From the NCBI RefSeq assembly GCF_947493595.1, contig NZ_CANLRL010000001.1, positions 434,001-498,000 on the forward strand: 64,000 nt of DNA, given 5' to 3'. The translations under genes were made by a program, and so were the position numbers. This DNA is from an uncultured Shimia sp. (lineage in GTDB: Bacteria; Pseudomonadota; Alphaproteobacteria; Rhodobacterales; Rhodobacteraceae). Position 1 is the stretch's first letter, and each line of letters starts with the position of its first letter. This document shows positions 7,283 to 16,835 of this stretch, piece by piece. Under the pieces are notes generated by a model. It was not told where the DNA came from and did no database searches. It saw nothing but the letters and a program-made list of their open reading frames with translations.

Positions 7283-8734
7283 ATGCAGCACCGCAGCGAA
7301 ATTCGTTTTTTACTCAACGGGCGCAACGTCGCGCTTTCCGATGTGGGAGCAGACGACACGCTCCTGGATTTTTTGCGTATCGATCAACGGCTTACCGGCT
7401 CCAAGGAGGGTTGTGCCGAGGGGGATTGTGGCGCCTGTACCGTGCTGGTCGGGCGGCTGACGGACGGTGGATTGGTCTATGAGACCGTGAACGCCTGCAT
7501 CCGTTTCCTGGCCTCGCTGGATGGCTGTCACGTGGTCACCATTGAGTATCTTGGCGGGCCAAATGGCCGTCTGTCACCGGTGCAACAGGCGATGGTGGAG
7601 CATCACGGCAGCCAATGTGGCTTCTGTACGCCGGGTATTGTCATGTCACTTTACGCGCTGTGGATGCAGCATGAGCACCCAACCGTGAAGCAGGTGGAGA
7701 CCGCATTGCAAGGCAACCTGTGCCGCTGCACCGGCTATGCGCCGATCATTCGCGCCGCGCAGGAAGTGACCAACTATGGCACTCCGTCTGCGGAACATCT
7801 CTCGACCGAACGAGACAGCATTGTTGCGGCTCTGACGGACTTGCAAGACGGCAAGCGGGTTGAGGTGTCCAAGGGCGACAGCCGCGCCATCCTGCCTGCG
7901 GACGTGGATGACCTCGCCGCCGTTCTGGAAGCCGAACCAGAGGCCACCATCATTGCTGGCTCCACGGATGTTGGGCTCTGGGTGACCAAGTTCCTCAAGC
8001 GGATTTCGCCTGCGGTCTTCATTGGTCAGTTGGATGGATTGAAGGCCATCGAAGTTACTGAGGATGCTGTGACCATGGGCGCGAGCGTGACCTACACCGA
8101 AGCGCAGGATGTGATTGCGGAACATTACCCACACCTGAGCGACTATTGGGACCGCATTGCCGGGTGGCAGGTGCGTAATATGGGTACAGTAGGGGGCAAC
8201 ATCGCCAATGGCTCCCCGATTGGCGACACGCCACCGGTGTTGATTGCACTTGGGGCCTCCATCACGCTGCGCAAAGGGGACACCCGTCGCGTATTGCCGC
8301 TGGAAGAGTTCTTTATCGCTTACGGCAAGCAGGATCGCGCCGCCGGCGAGTTTGTGGAGAGCATCACAATTCCGCGTGTCTCCACCGGCCATCATGCGGC
8401 GTACAAAATTTCCAAACGGCGGGATGAGGACATCTCCTCCGTGGCTGTGGGCATGACGGTACAAGTCGAAAATGGTATGATCACCGCAGCCGTGCTGGCC
8501 TTTGGGGGCATGGCCGCCACGCCAAAACGTGCCGCCGCCGCTGAAGCCGCACTGGTCGGCCAGCCATGGAGCGAAGCCACTTTGGCAGCCGCCGCAGGCA
8601 AACTGCTTGAGGATTTCCAGCCACTGACCGACATGCGGGCCAGCGCGGATTACCGCATGAAAGTCGCGCAAAACCTGTTCCGCCGGTTCTGGCATGAAAC
8701 CAATGGCGACACCGCCCGTCTGGCCAGCGCGTAA
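7283..8734 (+). CDS. xdhA: Xanthine dehydrogenase small subunit (2Fe-2S and FAD)
   Basis: This 483-residue subunit carries the electron-transfer half of xanthine dehydrogenase, which oxidises hypoxanthine and xanthine to urate. Residues 1-160 hold two 2Fe-2S clusters: the plant-type cluster in GCAEGDCGACTVLVG and the helical cluster in CGFCTPGIV and GNLCRCTGYAPI. Residues of about 190-360 form the FAD domain, including EATIIAGSTDVGLW and NMGTVGGNIANGSPIGDTPP, followed by the CO-dehydrogenase flavoprotein C-terminal domain. The size and order match the bacterial XdhA type. The large subunit gene follows 11 bases downstream, and xdhC overlaps that, so the three form an operon. Confidence 0.93.
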   Translation: MQHRSEIRFLLNGRNVALSDVGADDTLLDFLRIDQRLTGSKEGCAEGDCGACTVLVGRLTDGGLVYETVNACIRFLASLDGCHVVTIEYLGGPNGRLSPVQQAMVEHHGSQCGFCTPGIVMSLYALWMQHEHPTVKQVETALQGNLCRCTGYAPIIRAAQEVTNYGTPSAEHLSTERDSIVAALTDLQDGKRVEVSKGDSRAILPADVDDLAAVLEAEPEATIIAGSTDVGLWVTKFLKRISPAVFIGQLDGLKAIEVTEDAVTMGASVTYTEAQDVIAEHYPHLSDYWDRIAGWQVRNMGTVGGNIANGSPIGDTPPVLIALGASITLRKGDTRRVLPLEEFFIAYGKQDRAAGEFVESITIPRVSTGHHAAYKISKRRDEDISSVAVGMTVQVENGMITAAVLAFGGMAATPKRAAAAEAALVGQPWSEATLAAAAGKLLEDFQPLTDMRASADYRMKVAQNLFRRFWHETNGDTARLASA

Positions 8735-8745
8735 GGAGAAAAAGA

Positions 8746-11058
8746 ATGAAACAGACCGTCTCCATTCGCGGTTCCGCCCACACTGATCTGATCCACGACA
8801 GTGCGATCAAACATGTCTCTGGTGGCGCGGACTACTGTGACGACATCGCAGAGCCGATTGGCACGCTGCACGCCTATTTTGGCACCGCTAAGGTGGCCCA
8901 CGCGACGATCAATTCCATGGACCTCTCCGCCGTGCGCGCAGCGCCCGGTGTGGTGGGCGTGCTTACCGCCGAAGATGTGCCTGGCGTGAACGACGTGAGC
9001 CCAACAGGGCGTCATGACGAGCCGCTCTTTGCCACCGAGAAGGTGGAATTCTGGGGGCAGGTGTTGTTTGCGGTGGTTGCCGAAAGCCGAGACATTGCCC
9101 GCCGCGCCGTCGAACTGGCCAAGATCGACTACACGCCACTCGAGCATGTGATTGAGGCGGATGAAGCGGTGGCCAAAGGCTATCCGCATGTGACCCCGCC
9201 GATGACGTTGAAACGGGGTGATGTGGCCGAAGGGCAAGCTGAGGCCGCGCACCGCATTCAGGGCCAGATGCGCATTGGTGGGCAAGATCACATGTATCTG
9301 GAAGGCCACATCGCCTTTGCCATGCCCGGCGAAGACGACGATGTGATTGTGCATTCTTCTACGCAGCACCCAAGCGAGGCACAGCATATGGTGGCCCATG
9401 TGTTGGGTGTGCCGTCCAACGCTGTTGTCGTGAATGTGCGCCGCATGGGTGGCGGGTTTGGCGGCAAAGAAAGCCAGATGAACCAGTTCTGCGCCGTGGC
9501 GGCCATGGCGGCCAAAAAGTGGAACCGCGCGGTGAAAATCCGTCCGGACCGCGATCAGGACATGGAAACCACCGGCAAGCGGCACGACTTTGTGGTCGAC
9601 TATGACGTGGCCTTTGATGACGACGGCAAAATCCAGGCGGTGGACAACACCTTTGCTGCCCGCTGTGGCTGGACCTCGGATCTGTCCGGGCCTGTGACCG
9701 ACCGCGCGCTGTTCCACGCCGATAACGCCTATTTCTACCCGCATGTGAAACTGCAAAGCCGTCCGATGAAGACCAACACGGTCTCCAACACTGCGTTCCG
9801 TGGCTTTGGTGGCCCGCAAGGCGTGGTTGCCGCAGAGCGCATGATGGAAGAGATTGCCTATAAGTTGGGCAAGGACCCGCTTGAGGTGCGCAAAGCCAAC
9901 TTCTATGGCGACACAGACCGCAACGTGACACCGTACCATCAGACGGTGGAAGACAATGTCATGCCACGGTTGGTGGATGAGTTGGAGCAAACGTCCGACT
10001 ATCAGGCGCGTCGCAAAGCTGTGTTAGAGCACAACGCCAAAGGCGGGATTATCCGCAAAGGTCTCTCGCTCACGCCGGTGAAATTTGGCATCAGCTTCAC
10101 CGCCACCTGGTACAATCAGGCAGGCGCATTGGTGCACATCTACAATGACGGCTCCATTATGCTGAACCATGGCGGCACCGAGATGGGGCAGGGGCTGAAT
10201 ACCAAAATTGCTCAGGTTGTGGCCGAAGCGTTTCAGGTGGATTTTGACACCATCAAGATCACCAAAACCACCACCGAGAAAGTGCCCAACACCTCCGCCA
10301 CCGCGGCGAGCTCGGGTACCGACCTCAATGGCATGGCGGCGCTGAATGCCTGTGAGCAGATCAAAGAGCGGTTGGTGCGATGGGCCTGCGACCACTTTGG
10401 CGTAGAGGCGCTACTGGTCGAGTTTGCCCCAAATCAGGTACGTGTCGGCGATCAGACCTTCACCTTTGGTGAGTTCATCAAGCAGGCCTATATGGCGCGG
10501 GTCCAGTTGTGGGCCGCAGGGTTCTACAAGACGCCCAAAATTCACTGGGACCGCGAAAAAGGCCAAGGCCGTCCGTTTTACTACTACGCCTATGGCGCGG
10601 CTGTGGCCGAAGTCTCCGTGGACACGCTGACCGGTGAGTACACGGTGGATCGCGCGGATGTGCTGCATGATGTGGGCAAGTCGTTGAACCCGATTTTGGA
10701 CAAAGGTCAGGTTGAAGGCGCATTTGTTCAGGGCATGGGCTGGCTCACCACTGAGGAACTCAAGTGGGATGATAAAGGCCAGCTGCGCACCCATGCGCCC
10801 AGCACCTACAAGATCCCGCTGGCCGGAGATGTGCCACGTGAATTCAACGTCAATCTGGCAGATTGGTCAGAGAACCGCGAGCTGACCATCAAACGCTCCA
10901 AAGCGGTGGGTGAGCCGCCGTTTATGTTGCCAATCTGTGTGTTTGAGGCGCTTGGCATGGCGGTGGCCTCGGTGGCGGATTATGCGGAATGCCCGCGACT
11001 GGACGCGCCAGCCACACCGGAATGTGTGCTGATGGCGGTGGAGCGCCTGCGCGGATGA
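8746..11058 (+). CDS. xdhB: Xanthine dehydrogenase molybdopterin-binding large subunit
   Basis: This 770-residue protein is the catalytic molybdenum-cofactor subunit of xanthine dehydrogenase. Visible signatures are VRRMGGGFGGKESQ near residue 230, AFRGFGGPQG near 350, the glutamine-bearing GGTEMGQGLNTK near 475, and KAVGEPPFMLP near the C-terminus, where the Glu acts as the catalytic base. A GGAGAAAAAG-type ribosome site sits just before the ATG. The gene lies between xdhA and xdhC, the latter starting within its stop codon. The enzyme pairs with XdhA, probably as an alpha2beta2 complex in the cytoplasm. Confidence 0.93.
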   Translation: MKQTVSIRGSAHTDLIHDSAIKHVSGGADYCDDIAEPIGTLHAYFGTAKVAHATINSMDLSAVRAAPGVVGVLTAEDVPGVNDVSPTGRHDEPLFATEKVEFWGQVLFAVVAESRDIARRAVELAKIDYTPLEHVIEADEAVAKGYPHVTPPMTLKRGDVAEGQAEAAHRIQGQMRIGGQDHMYLEGHIAFAMPGEDDDVIVHSSTQHPSEAQHMVAHVLGVPSNAVVVNVRRMGGGFGGKESQMNQFCAVAAMAAKKWNRAVKIRPDRDQDMETTGKRHDFVVDYDVAFDDDGKIQAVDNTFAARCGWTSDLSGPVTDRALFHADNAYFYPHVKLQSRPMKTNTVSNTAFRGFGGPQGVVAAERMMEEIAYKLGKDPLEVRKANFYGDTDRNVTPYHQTVEDNVMPRLVDELEQTSDYQARRKAVLEHNAKGGIIRKGLSLTPVKFGISFTATWYNQAGALVHIYNDGSIMLNHGGTEMGQGLNTKIAQVVAEAFQVDFDTIKITKTTTEKVPNTSATAASSGTDLNGMAALNACEQIKERLVRWACDHFGVEALLVEFAPNQVRVGDQTFTFGEFIKQAYMARVQLWAAGFYKTPKIHWDREKGQGRPFYYYAYGAAVAEVSVDTLTGEYTVDRADVLHDVGKSLNPILDKGQVEGAFVQGMGWLTTEELKWDDKGQLRTHAPSTYKIPLAGDVPREFNVNLADWSENRELTIKRSKAVGEPPFMLPICVFEALGMAVASVADYAECPRLDAPATPECVLMAVERLRG

Positions 11059-11882
11059 AAGCTTGCGACCTCATAGGGTTTCTGGAGCGTGAAGAGCGCG
11101 CCATGCGGGTGGAAATCACCCGTGTGCGTGGCAGCTCTCCGCGCGAAGAAGGCGCTGTGATGGTTGCGTCCCCGTCGGCAATGGTTGGCACCATTGGCGG
11201 CGGACAGCTTGAGTATATGGCATTAGATGAGGCGCGTAAGTTGCTGAAACTAGGTCAATCCTCCGGCTTCATGGATGTGCCGCTGGGTCCGGAGATTGGC
11301 CAGTGCTGTGGTGGGCGTGTGGAGATCACACTCATCGAAATGGATAGCGCGGCCCGGGTAAAACTGGTTGCTGACGTGGAAGCGCAAGAGGCCGTTCTTC
11401 CCCATGTTTATGTGTTTGGCGCGGGTCATGTGGGGCGCGCTCTGGCGGACTTGTTCCAACATTTGCCGGTGCGCTGTCTGCTGGTGGACAGCCGCTCTGA
11501 GGAGTTGGGCCTGTCACAGGCCAACGTGGAAAAACGCCTGACTGCTCTGCCCGAAGCCGAGGTGCGCGGCGCTCCGGCGGGCAGTGCCTTCATTGTGCTG
11601 ACCCACGATCATGCGTTGGATTTTCTGCTCACGTCCGAAGCGCTGGTCCGCACTGACGCGCGTTGGGTGGGTATGATTGGGTCCGCTACAAAACGGGTGA
11701 AGTTTGAACGTTTTGCCCACAGCGAATGTGATGGTCTGAGCGCCGCAGCGTTGCATTGCCCAATTGGCGCAGGTGGTAGTAAAGACAAACGTCCTGAGGT
11801 GATTGCCGCCATGGTGGTGGCAGATGTTCTGACTGCCCTGACCTCGGAGCCGGCTGCGCAATTGCAAGAGGCCACGCGGTAA
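11055..11882 (+). CDS. xdhC: Xanthine dehydrogenase accessory protein XdhC
   Basis: XdhC binds the molybdenum cofactor, arranges its sulfuration and inserts it into the large subunit. The 275-residue product begins MKACDLIGFLE at an ATG that overlaps the xdhB stop (ATGA), which sets the start and implies coupled translation. The N-terminal XdhC/CoxI domain contains ITRVRGSSPREEGAVMV and TIGGGQLEY. The C-terminal Rossmann-like domain contains VYVFGAGHVGRALADL and WVGMIGSATKRVKF. Length is usual for bacterial XdhC. A longer upstream in-frame ATG at 10989 lies deep within xdhB and was not used. Confidence 0.92.
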   Translation: MKACDLIGFLEREERAMRVEITRVRGSSPREEGAVMVASPSAMVGTIGGGQLEYMALDEARKLLKLGQSSGFMDVPLGPEIGQCCGGRVEITLIEMDSAARVKLVADVEAQEAVLPHVYVFGAGHVGRALADLFQHLPVRCLLVDSRSEELGLSQANVEKRLTALPEAEVRGAPAGSAFIVLTHDHALDFLLTSEALVRTDARWVGMIGSATKRVKFERFAHSECDGLSAAALHCPIGAGGSKDKRPEVIAAMVVADVLTALTSEPAAQLQEATR

Positions 11883-11883
11883 T

Positions 11884-12270
11884 TCAGCCTTTGGTTTTGT
11901 GATAGGTTAAGGCCATCACTGCCATGATATGCAACGCCTCTTCAGGCAAATGCGCCGCCAGATCTATGTGCACGGCACGCGTCCCGTCGTAGTCAAACAG
12001 ATCACCAAACCTGTGCCGCCAGGCGTCCACCAGAGTAGTCTGGCAATGCACCAACATCTCCGCACGTTCCGGTGATTTGTGAGACCAGCTTAGCCGGATC
12101 GGTGTGCCCATGCGTTTTGATGGCGCAAAGCTGGGTTGCCCCCATTTCAGGCTTTCCTCAAGCGGCGCTGTATCCGTGGCCTCCGCAGCGGCACGAATGA
12201 TGTCGCGCAGGCTTTCCAACTGGTCCCGCGCGCCTTCCGGCACGGTGGTGAAGTATTGCTCAATGGTCAT
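11884..12270 (-). CDS. DUF1801 family protein
   Basis: This 128-residue protein matches DUF1801 (YdhG/YjhX-like fold), with the LEESLKWGQPSFAP segment near residue 40 and a conserved TPIRLSWSHK strand. The biochemical role of the family is not known. It is convergent with xdhC, with one base between the two stops, and divergent from the aminobenzoyl-CoA cluster. No signal peptide or membrane segment is seen, so it should be cytoplasmic. Confidence 0.7.
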   Translation of the reverse strand: MTIEQYFTTVPEGARDQLESLRDIIRAAAEATDTAPLEESLKWGQPSFAPSKRMGTPIRLSWSHKSPERAEMLVHCQTTLVDAWRHRFGDLFDYDGTRAVHIDLAAHLPEEALHIMAVMALTYHKTKG

Positions 12271-12356
12271 GGCAGTCTTTTTGAGGAAGTTGCGTCAATC
12301 ACGCAAGACGTTGGGGGCTCAAATGTGAGGTGCTGAGAAATTCACAGGTTAGAAAT

Positions 12357-12368
12357 TTCAAGCTTGAA
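12357..12368. promoter_or_regulatory. 12-base palindrome before the aminobenzoyl-CoA cluster, candidate MarR operator
   Basis: TTCAAGCTTGAA is a perfect palindrome in the 176-base divergent region, 79 bases before the start of the monooxygenase/reductase fusion gene. The cluster encodes a MarR regulator (15493-15954), and MarR dimers typically bind short palindromes of this kind. Assignment is inference. I did not find a second copy in the cluster. Confidence 0.4.
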
Positions 12369-12446
12369 GTAAATTGCGACTCATCCTAGCGTTAAGGAAG
12401 CGACGGGGCGCTTGCGGCTCCGCGATCTTCGTCAGGGAGGGAAGAT

Positions 12447-14741
12447 ATGCGTGTTGCGTGTTTGGGGGGAGGTCCAGCTGGGCTGTACTTCGCCATTTCG
12501 ATGAAGCTGCGCGACCCGTCGCATCAGGTCACCGTGATTGAGCGCAATCGCGCCAGTGACACCTTTGGCTGGGGTGTGGTGCTGTCCGATGATGCGCTTG
12601 AAAACCTGCAGGTCAATGATCCAAAATCGGCACAGATGATCCGCGATCATTTCGCCTATTGGGATGATATTGCGGTGGTGCATGATGGTGTGCGCACCGT
12701 GTCTGGCGGGCATGGATTTGCCGGAATTGGCCGCATGCAGATGCTGCTTTTGCTGCAAGACCGCGCCCGTGAGCTGGGCGTGGAACTGAAGTTTGAGACC
12801 GAGTTTGACGACGTTGAGGCGATCCGCGCCGCGTATGATTTGGTGGTGGGCTGTGATGGTTTAAACAGTGTTGTCAGAGAGACTTACGCGGAGCACTTCA
12901 AGCCCGAGGTCGATGTGCGTGCGTGTAAATTTGTCTGGCTTGGCACGCATCAAAAGTTTGACGACGCTTTCACCTTCATTTTTGAGAAGACAGAGCACGG
13001 CTGGATCTGGGCGCATGTCTATCAGTTTGACGATGAGACCGCGACCTTCATCGTTGAGTGCGGGCAGGAGACCTGGGACAACTTCGGTTTTGAAGCCATG
13101 TCCAAAGAAGAGATTGTAGAGACCTGCCGCGCGGTGTTTGCTGACCACCTTGGTGGGCACGATCTGATGAGCAACGCGGCGCATTTGCGCGGCTCTGCGG
13201 TGTTCATGAACTTCCCGCGGGTGCTCTGTGAGAAATGGCACCACGAAAATGTGGTGCTGCTGGGCGACGCCTCCGCCACGGCGCATTTCTCGATTGGGTC
13301 AGGCTCAAGACTGGCCTTTGACAGTGCCATTGCGCTGGCTGAGTTCCTGCACTCCGAACCGACGATGGAAGGGGCTTTTGAGCGCTACCAGGAAGAGCGG
13401 CGGTTAGACGTTTTGCGCCTGCAATCGGCGGCGCGCAACTCTCTGGAGTGGTTTGAGGAGGTGGAACGCTACCTCGATCTGGACCCGGTGCAATTCAACT
13501 ATTCTCTGCTGACGCGCAGCCAGCGGATCAGCCATGAAAACCTGCGGTTGCGGGATGCGGAGTGGCTCAAGTCGGCGGAAAAGTGGTTTCAGGACCAGGC
13601 GGGTGCGCCTGTGGATGCGCCAGTGCGTGCGCCTATGTTTGCGCCTTATAAGATGCGCGACATGGACCTTGCCAACCGCATCGTGGTCTCTCCTATGGCG
13701 CAGTACAAAGCGGTGGATGGCTGTCCAACTGACTGGCATCTGATCCACTACGGCGAACGCGCCAAGGGTGGGGCGGGGCTCGTATATACCGAGATGACCT
13801 GCGTGAGCGCTGAGGCGCGGATCACGCGGGGCTGTCCGGGGCTTTATGCGCCCGAGCATGAGGCGGCGTGGCGGCGGTTGACCGAGTTTGTTCATGCAGA
13901 GACGGACGCGAAGATTTGCTGCCAGATCGGCCATTCGGGGCGCAAAGGCTCCACGCAAGTGGGCTGGGAGATCATGGACGCGCCTTTGAAAGACGGCAAT
14001 TGGGATTTGGTCTCGGCCTCCGCAACTCCTTGGAGCGACAATAACGCTGTGCCACGTGCCGCTACTCGTGAGGACATGGACGTCATCAAAGCGCAGTTTG
14101 TGGCGGCGGCGGAAATGGCGGAACGGGCCGGGTTCGATATGATCGAACTGCACGCCGCGCACGGCTATCTGATCTCCAGTTTCATTTCGCCGGTCAGCAA
14201 TCAGCGCGACGACGAATATGGCGGTAGCCTGGAAAACCGTCTGCGCTATCCTTTGGAAGTGTTCTCAGCGATGCGGACCGTGTGGCCTGCGGCAAAGCCG
14301 ATGTCGGTGCGGATTTCGGCCAATGACTGGGTTGGCGAAGATGGCGTGACCCCGCAGGAAGCGGTGGAGATTGCTAAGGCGTTCCGCGCGGCGGGAGCGG
14401 ATATCATCGATGTGAGCGCGGGGCAGACCAGCATTGAGGCCAAGCCGGTCTACGGCCGCATGTTCCAGACGCCGTTCAGCGACCGCATCCGCAACGAGGC
14501 GGTCATTCCGACCATGGCGGTGGGCAATATTTATGAGGCGGATCACGCCAACTCGATCCTGATTGCAGGGCGGGCGGATCTGGTGGCCGTGGGCCGACCA
14601 CATCTGGCCGATCCCTATTGGGTGCATCATGAGGCGGCGCGGATTGGCGACCGCCATGCCACTTGGCCCAAGCCTTACGAGGCCGGGCGGGATCAGGCCT
14701 GGCGGCTGGCAGATCGTGATGCGGAGATGATCCGGGTATGA
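12447..14741 (+). CDS. Fused FAD monooxygenase / old-yellow-enzyme reductase, likely 2-aminobenzoyl-CoA monooxygenase/reductase
   Basis: This 764-residue fusion has an N-terminal flavin monooxygenase (residues 1-390; [16 protein letters not shown] for FAD, and [18 protein letters not shown] near residue 270). A C-terminal old yellow enzyme barrel follows (from about 395; [58 protein letters not shown]). The fold pair is that of 2-aminobenzoyl-CoA monooxygenase/reductase and salicylyl-CoA 5-hydroxylase. The first enzyme hydroxylates the CoA-bound ring and then reduces it, removing aromaticity. The neighbouring CoA ligase, kynA and kynU point to 2-aminobenzoyl-CoA as substrate. Its stop overlaps the SDR start by 4 bases. 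The start follows AGGGAGGGAAG. Salicylyl-CoA remains the alternative substrate. Confidence 0.85.
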   Translation: MRVACLGGGPAGLYFAISMKLRDPSHQVTVIERNRASDTFGWGVVLSDDALENLQVNDPKSAQMIRDHFAYWDDIAVVHDGVRTVSGGHGFAGIGRMQMLLLLQDRARELGVELKFETEFDDVEAIRAAYDLVVGCDGLNSVVRETYAEHFKPEVDVRACKFVWLGTHQKFDDAFTFIFEKTEHGWIWAHVYQFDDETATFIVECGQETWDNFGFEAMSKEEIVETCRAVFADHLGGHDLMSNAAHLRGSAVFMNFPRVLCEKWHHENVVLLGDASATAHFSIGSGSRLAFDSAIALAEFLHSEPTMEGAFERYQEERRLDVLRLQSAARNSLEWFEEVERYLDLDPVQFNYSLLTRSQRISHENLRLRDAEWLKSAEKWFQDQAGAPVDAPVRAPMFAPYKMRDMDLANRIVVSPMAQYKAVDGCPTDWHLIHYGERAKGGAGLVYTEMTCVSAEARITRGCPGLYAPEHEAAWRRLTEFVHAETDAKICCQIGHSGRKGSTQVGWEIMDAPLKDGNWDLVSASATPWSDNNAVPRAATREDMDVIKAQFVAAAEMAERAGFDMIELHAAHGYLISSFISPVSNQRDDEYGGSLENRLRYPLEVFSAMRTVWPAAKPMSVRISANDWVGEDGVTPQEAVEIAKAFRAAGADIIDVSAGQTSIEAKPVYGRMFQTPFSDRIRNEAVIPTMAVGNIYEADHANSILIAGRADLVAVGRPHLADPYWVHHEAARIGDRHATWPKPYEAGRDQAWRLADRDAEMIRV

Positions 14742-15496
14742 GCGTAGCAGGGAAACATGCGGTGGTGACCGGCGGCGGCACCGGCGTTGGGGCCGCGATT
14801 GCTGAGGCCATGGCGCACGCCGGTGCCAAGGTCACCGTGGTGGGCAGACGCGAAGGTCCCCTGCGCGAGGTGGCGGGTAAGCACAAGTTCATCGGCTGGA
14901 AGGTCTGTGATGTGACCGATGCAGGCGCCGTACGTGGAGCCTTTGCAGAAGCGCGGGCTCTGGACGGGCCGATAGAGATTGTCGTGGCGAACGCTGGCGC
15001 GGCGGAGAGTGTGCCTTTTGCCAAGATGACGCCGGAGCATCTGACGGCAATGTTGAATGTGAACCTCGCGGGTGTGGTGAACGTCTGGCAGGCGGCGCTG
15101 CCGGATATGCAGGTAGCGGGCTGGGGGCGGTTGATCGCCGTGGCCTCCACCGCTGGCCTCAAAGGCTATCCCTATGTCAGCGGCTACTGTGCGGCCAAAC
15201 ATGGCGTGGTCGGGCTGACCCGTTCCGTGGCCATGGAAATGGGCAACAGCGGCATCACCGCCAATGCAATCTGTCCCGGGTTTGTCGACACACCGATGTT
15301 GGACCGCTCGATTGAGAACATCGTGGCGAAGACCGGCATGAGCGCTGAGAAAGCCCGCACCAGCCTCACGCGGGGCAATCCACAGGGGCGGTTTATCGAG
15401 GTGGATGAGGTGGCAGGTGCCGCGCTGTGGCTGTGCGAAGACGCGGCGCGTTCGGTGAACGGCCACGCCATGACCCTGTCGGGAGGGGAAGTATGA
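14738..15496 (+). CDS. SDR-family dehydrogenase, probable 3-hydroxyacyl-CoA dehydrogenase
   Basis: This 252-residue short-chain dehydrogenase has the cofactor motif [15 protein letters not shown] near the N-terminus, NAGA near residue 87, the catalytic Ser in [10 protein letters not shown], and the Tyr/Lys pair in GYCAAKHG near residue 150. Its place between the monooxygenase/reductase and beta-oxidation-like genes suggests NAD-dependent oxidation of a hydroxylated alicyclic CoA intermediate. ATGA overlaps on both sides tie it into the operon. The exact substrate cannot be read from the sequence. Confidence 0.8.
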   Translation: MSVAGKHAVVTGGGTGVGAAIAEAMAHAGAKVTVVGRREGPLREVAGKHKFIGWKVCDVTDAGAVRGAFAEARALDGPIEIVVANAGAAESVPFAKMTPEHLTAMLNVNLAGVVNVWQAALPDMQVAGWGRLIAVASTAGLKGYPYVSGYCAAKHGVVGLTRSVAMEMGNSGITANAICPGFVDTPMLDRSIENIVAKTGMSAEKARTSLTRGNPQGRFIEVDEVAGAALWLCEDAARSVNGHAMTLSGGEV

Positions 15497-15954
15497 CCGA
15501 AACACAAAACGACCTGAGCAAGGAGCGGCTGCGGCTCTGGCTGAAGCTTCTGAAAGCCTCGGGCATGATCGAAGATGAAATCCGCCGCCGCCTGCGTCGG
15601 GAGTTTGACAGCACCTTGCCACGGTTTGACGTGATGTCGGTGCTGGCGCGCTTCCCGGAAGGGCAAAAGATGAGCCAGATCAGCGATTTGTTGCGCGTTT
15701 CTAATGGGAACGTGACCGGTATTGTTGACAAATTGTCGGAGGAAGGGCTGGCGCAACGGGTGGCTGTTCCGGGCGACCGCCGCGCCTCATTGGTGAAACT
15801 GACCGACAAGGGCATTGCTGCTTTTGCCGAACATGCCGCGACCCATGAAAGCTGGCTCAACGAGATGCTGGGTGGCCTTGGCGCTGACGATGTGGACGGC
15901 ATGGCGATCCGTCTGGAACGGCTGATTGAGACTTTGGAAGACAGGGAGATCTGA
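15493..15954 (+). CDS. MarR-family transcriptional regulator
   Basis: This 153-residue winged helix-turn-helix protein has the MarR recognition region near residues 55-100, including SQISDLLRVSNGNVTG and the wing VPGDRRASLVKLTDKG. The start is the ATG at 15493, which overlaps the SDR stop and follows GGAGGGGAAG. An upstream in-frame start lies inside the SDR gene. MarR proteins in aromatic-CoA clusters commonly repress their own operon until an aryl-CoA binds. That role is inferred here, with the palindrome at 12357 as a possible operator. The enoyl-CoA hydratase gene follows three bases later. Confidence 0.88.
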   Translation: MTETQNDLSKERLRLWLKLLKASGMIEDEIRRRLRREFDSTLPRFDVMSVLARFPEGQKMSQISDLLRVSNGNVTGIVDKLSEEGLAQRVAVPGDRRASLVKLTDKGIAAFAEHAATHESWLNEMLGGLGADDVDGMAIRLERLIETLEDREI

Positions 15955-15957
15955 GCG

Positions 15958-16758
15958 ATGCGCACGGATGTGGAGCACTTTTTGTGCAGTGTTGTGGATG
16001 GCATCGCGACGGTGCAATTGAACCGCCCGGAGCGGAAAAACCCGCTGACCTTTGACAGCTATGCCGAGCTGCGCGACTGGTTTCGCGATCTGAGCTATGA
16101 TGACACGGTCAAGGCGGTGGTCTTTGCCCCCAACGGTGGCAATTTCAGCTCCGGCGGTGATGTGCATGACATCATCGGCCCGCTGACCAAGATGACTATG
16201 AAAGAGCTTTTGGCATTCACACGTATGACCGGCGATCTGGTCAAAGCCATGGTGAACTGCGGCAAGCCGATCATTGCGGCTGTCGATGGGATTTGTGCAG
16301 GCGCCGGGGCGATCATTTCGATGGCGTCTGATCTGCGCATTGCCACGCCCGAAGCCAAGACGGCCTTCCTGTTCAACCGCGTGGGTTTGGCAGGGTGCGA
16401 CATGGGGGCCTGTGCGATCCTGCCTCGTATCATTGGACAGGGCCGGGCGGCGGAGCTGCTGTATTTGGGCCGCGCGATGACTGCGGAAGAAGGTCATGCC
16501 TGGGGCTATTTCAACCGCGTGGTCGCGGCGGATGCTTTGATGGCAGAGGCGCAGGCTTTGGCGCGGCGCATCGCGGATGGGCCGGGTTTTGCCAATATGA
16601 TGACCAAAACCATGCTGGCGCAGGAATGGTCGATGTCGATTGAGCAGGCCATCGAGGCAGAGGCACAGGCACAGGCGATTTGCATGCAGGGGCAGGATTT
16701 CCACCGCGCCTATCATGCCTTTGTTGCCAAAGAACGGCCGGTGTTTGAGGGCGACTGA
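15958..16758 (+). CDS. Enoyl-CoA hydratase/isomerase family protein
   Basis: This 266-residue crotonase-fold protein shows the oxyanion-hole region [12 protein letters not shown] near residue 62 and [17 protein letters not shown] near residue 105. Length is typical of the family. In this cluster it probably hydrates the double bond, or hydrolyses the ring, of a CoA-bound product of 2-aminobenzoyl-CoA monooxygenase/reductase. Crotonase-fold proteins catalyse several reactions, so hydratase activity is only the default. It follows marR by three bases and is followed by a GC-rich repeat. Confidence 0.85.
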   Translation: MRTDVEHFLCSVVDGIATVQLNRPERKNPLTFDSYAELRDWFRDLSYDDTVKAVVFAPNGGNFSSGGDVHDIIGPLTKMTMKELLAFTRMTGDLVKAMVNCGKPIIAAVDGICAGAGAIISMASDLRIATPEAKTAFLFNRVGLAGCDMGACAILPRIIGQGRAAELLYLGRAMTAEEGHAWGYFNRVVAADALMAEAQALARRIADGPGFANMMTKTMLAQEWSMSIEQAIEAEAQAQAICMQGQDFHRAYHAFVAKERPVFEGD

Positions 16759-16773
16759 TCGCGTCGGGACAGG

Positions 16774-16820
16774 CGGGGGGGCAGCCCCCGTACCCCCGGG
16801 ATATTTAAGGCCAAATGAAG
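16774..16820 (+). repeat. Copy 1 of a GC-rich hairpin repeat ending in CCCGGGATATTT
   Basis: GGGGG and CCCCC arms flank GCAG to form a hairpin at 16776-16789, followed by CCCCCGGGATATTT at 16793-16806 and an A-rich AAATGAAG tail. Related copies lie at 27436, 30154 (minus) and 47969 (minus), each just after a stop codon in the sense direction. It may also attenuate transcription between the enoyl-CoA hydratase and acyl-CoA dehydrogenase genes. Confidence 0.6.
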
Positions 16821-16835
16821 CAGGGGAGGCTTTAC

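Noticed and set aside
12447-14741. Two separate genes, monooxygenase and old yellow enzyme, in place of a fusion
   Set aside because: The frame is continuous, without an internal stop or an internal ribosome site at the junction near residue 390, and fused enzymes of this type are known.
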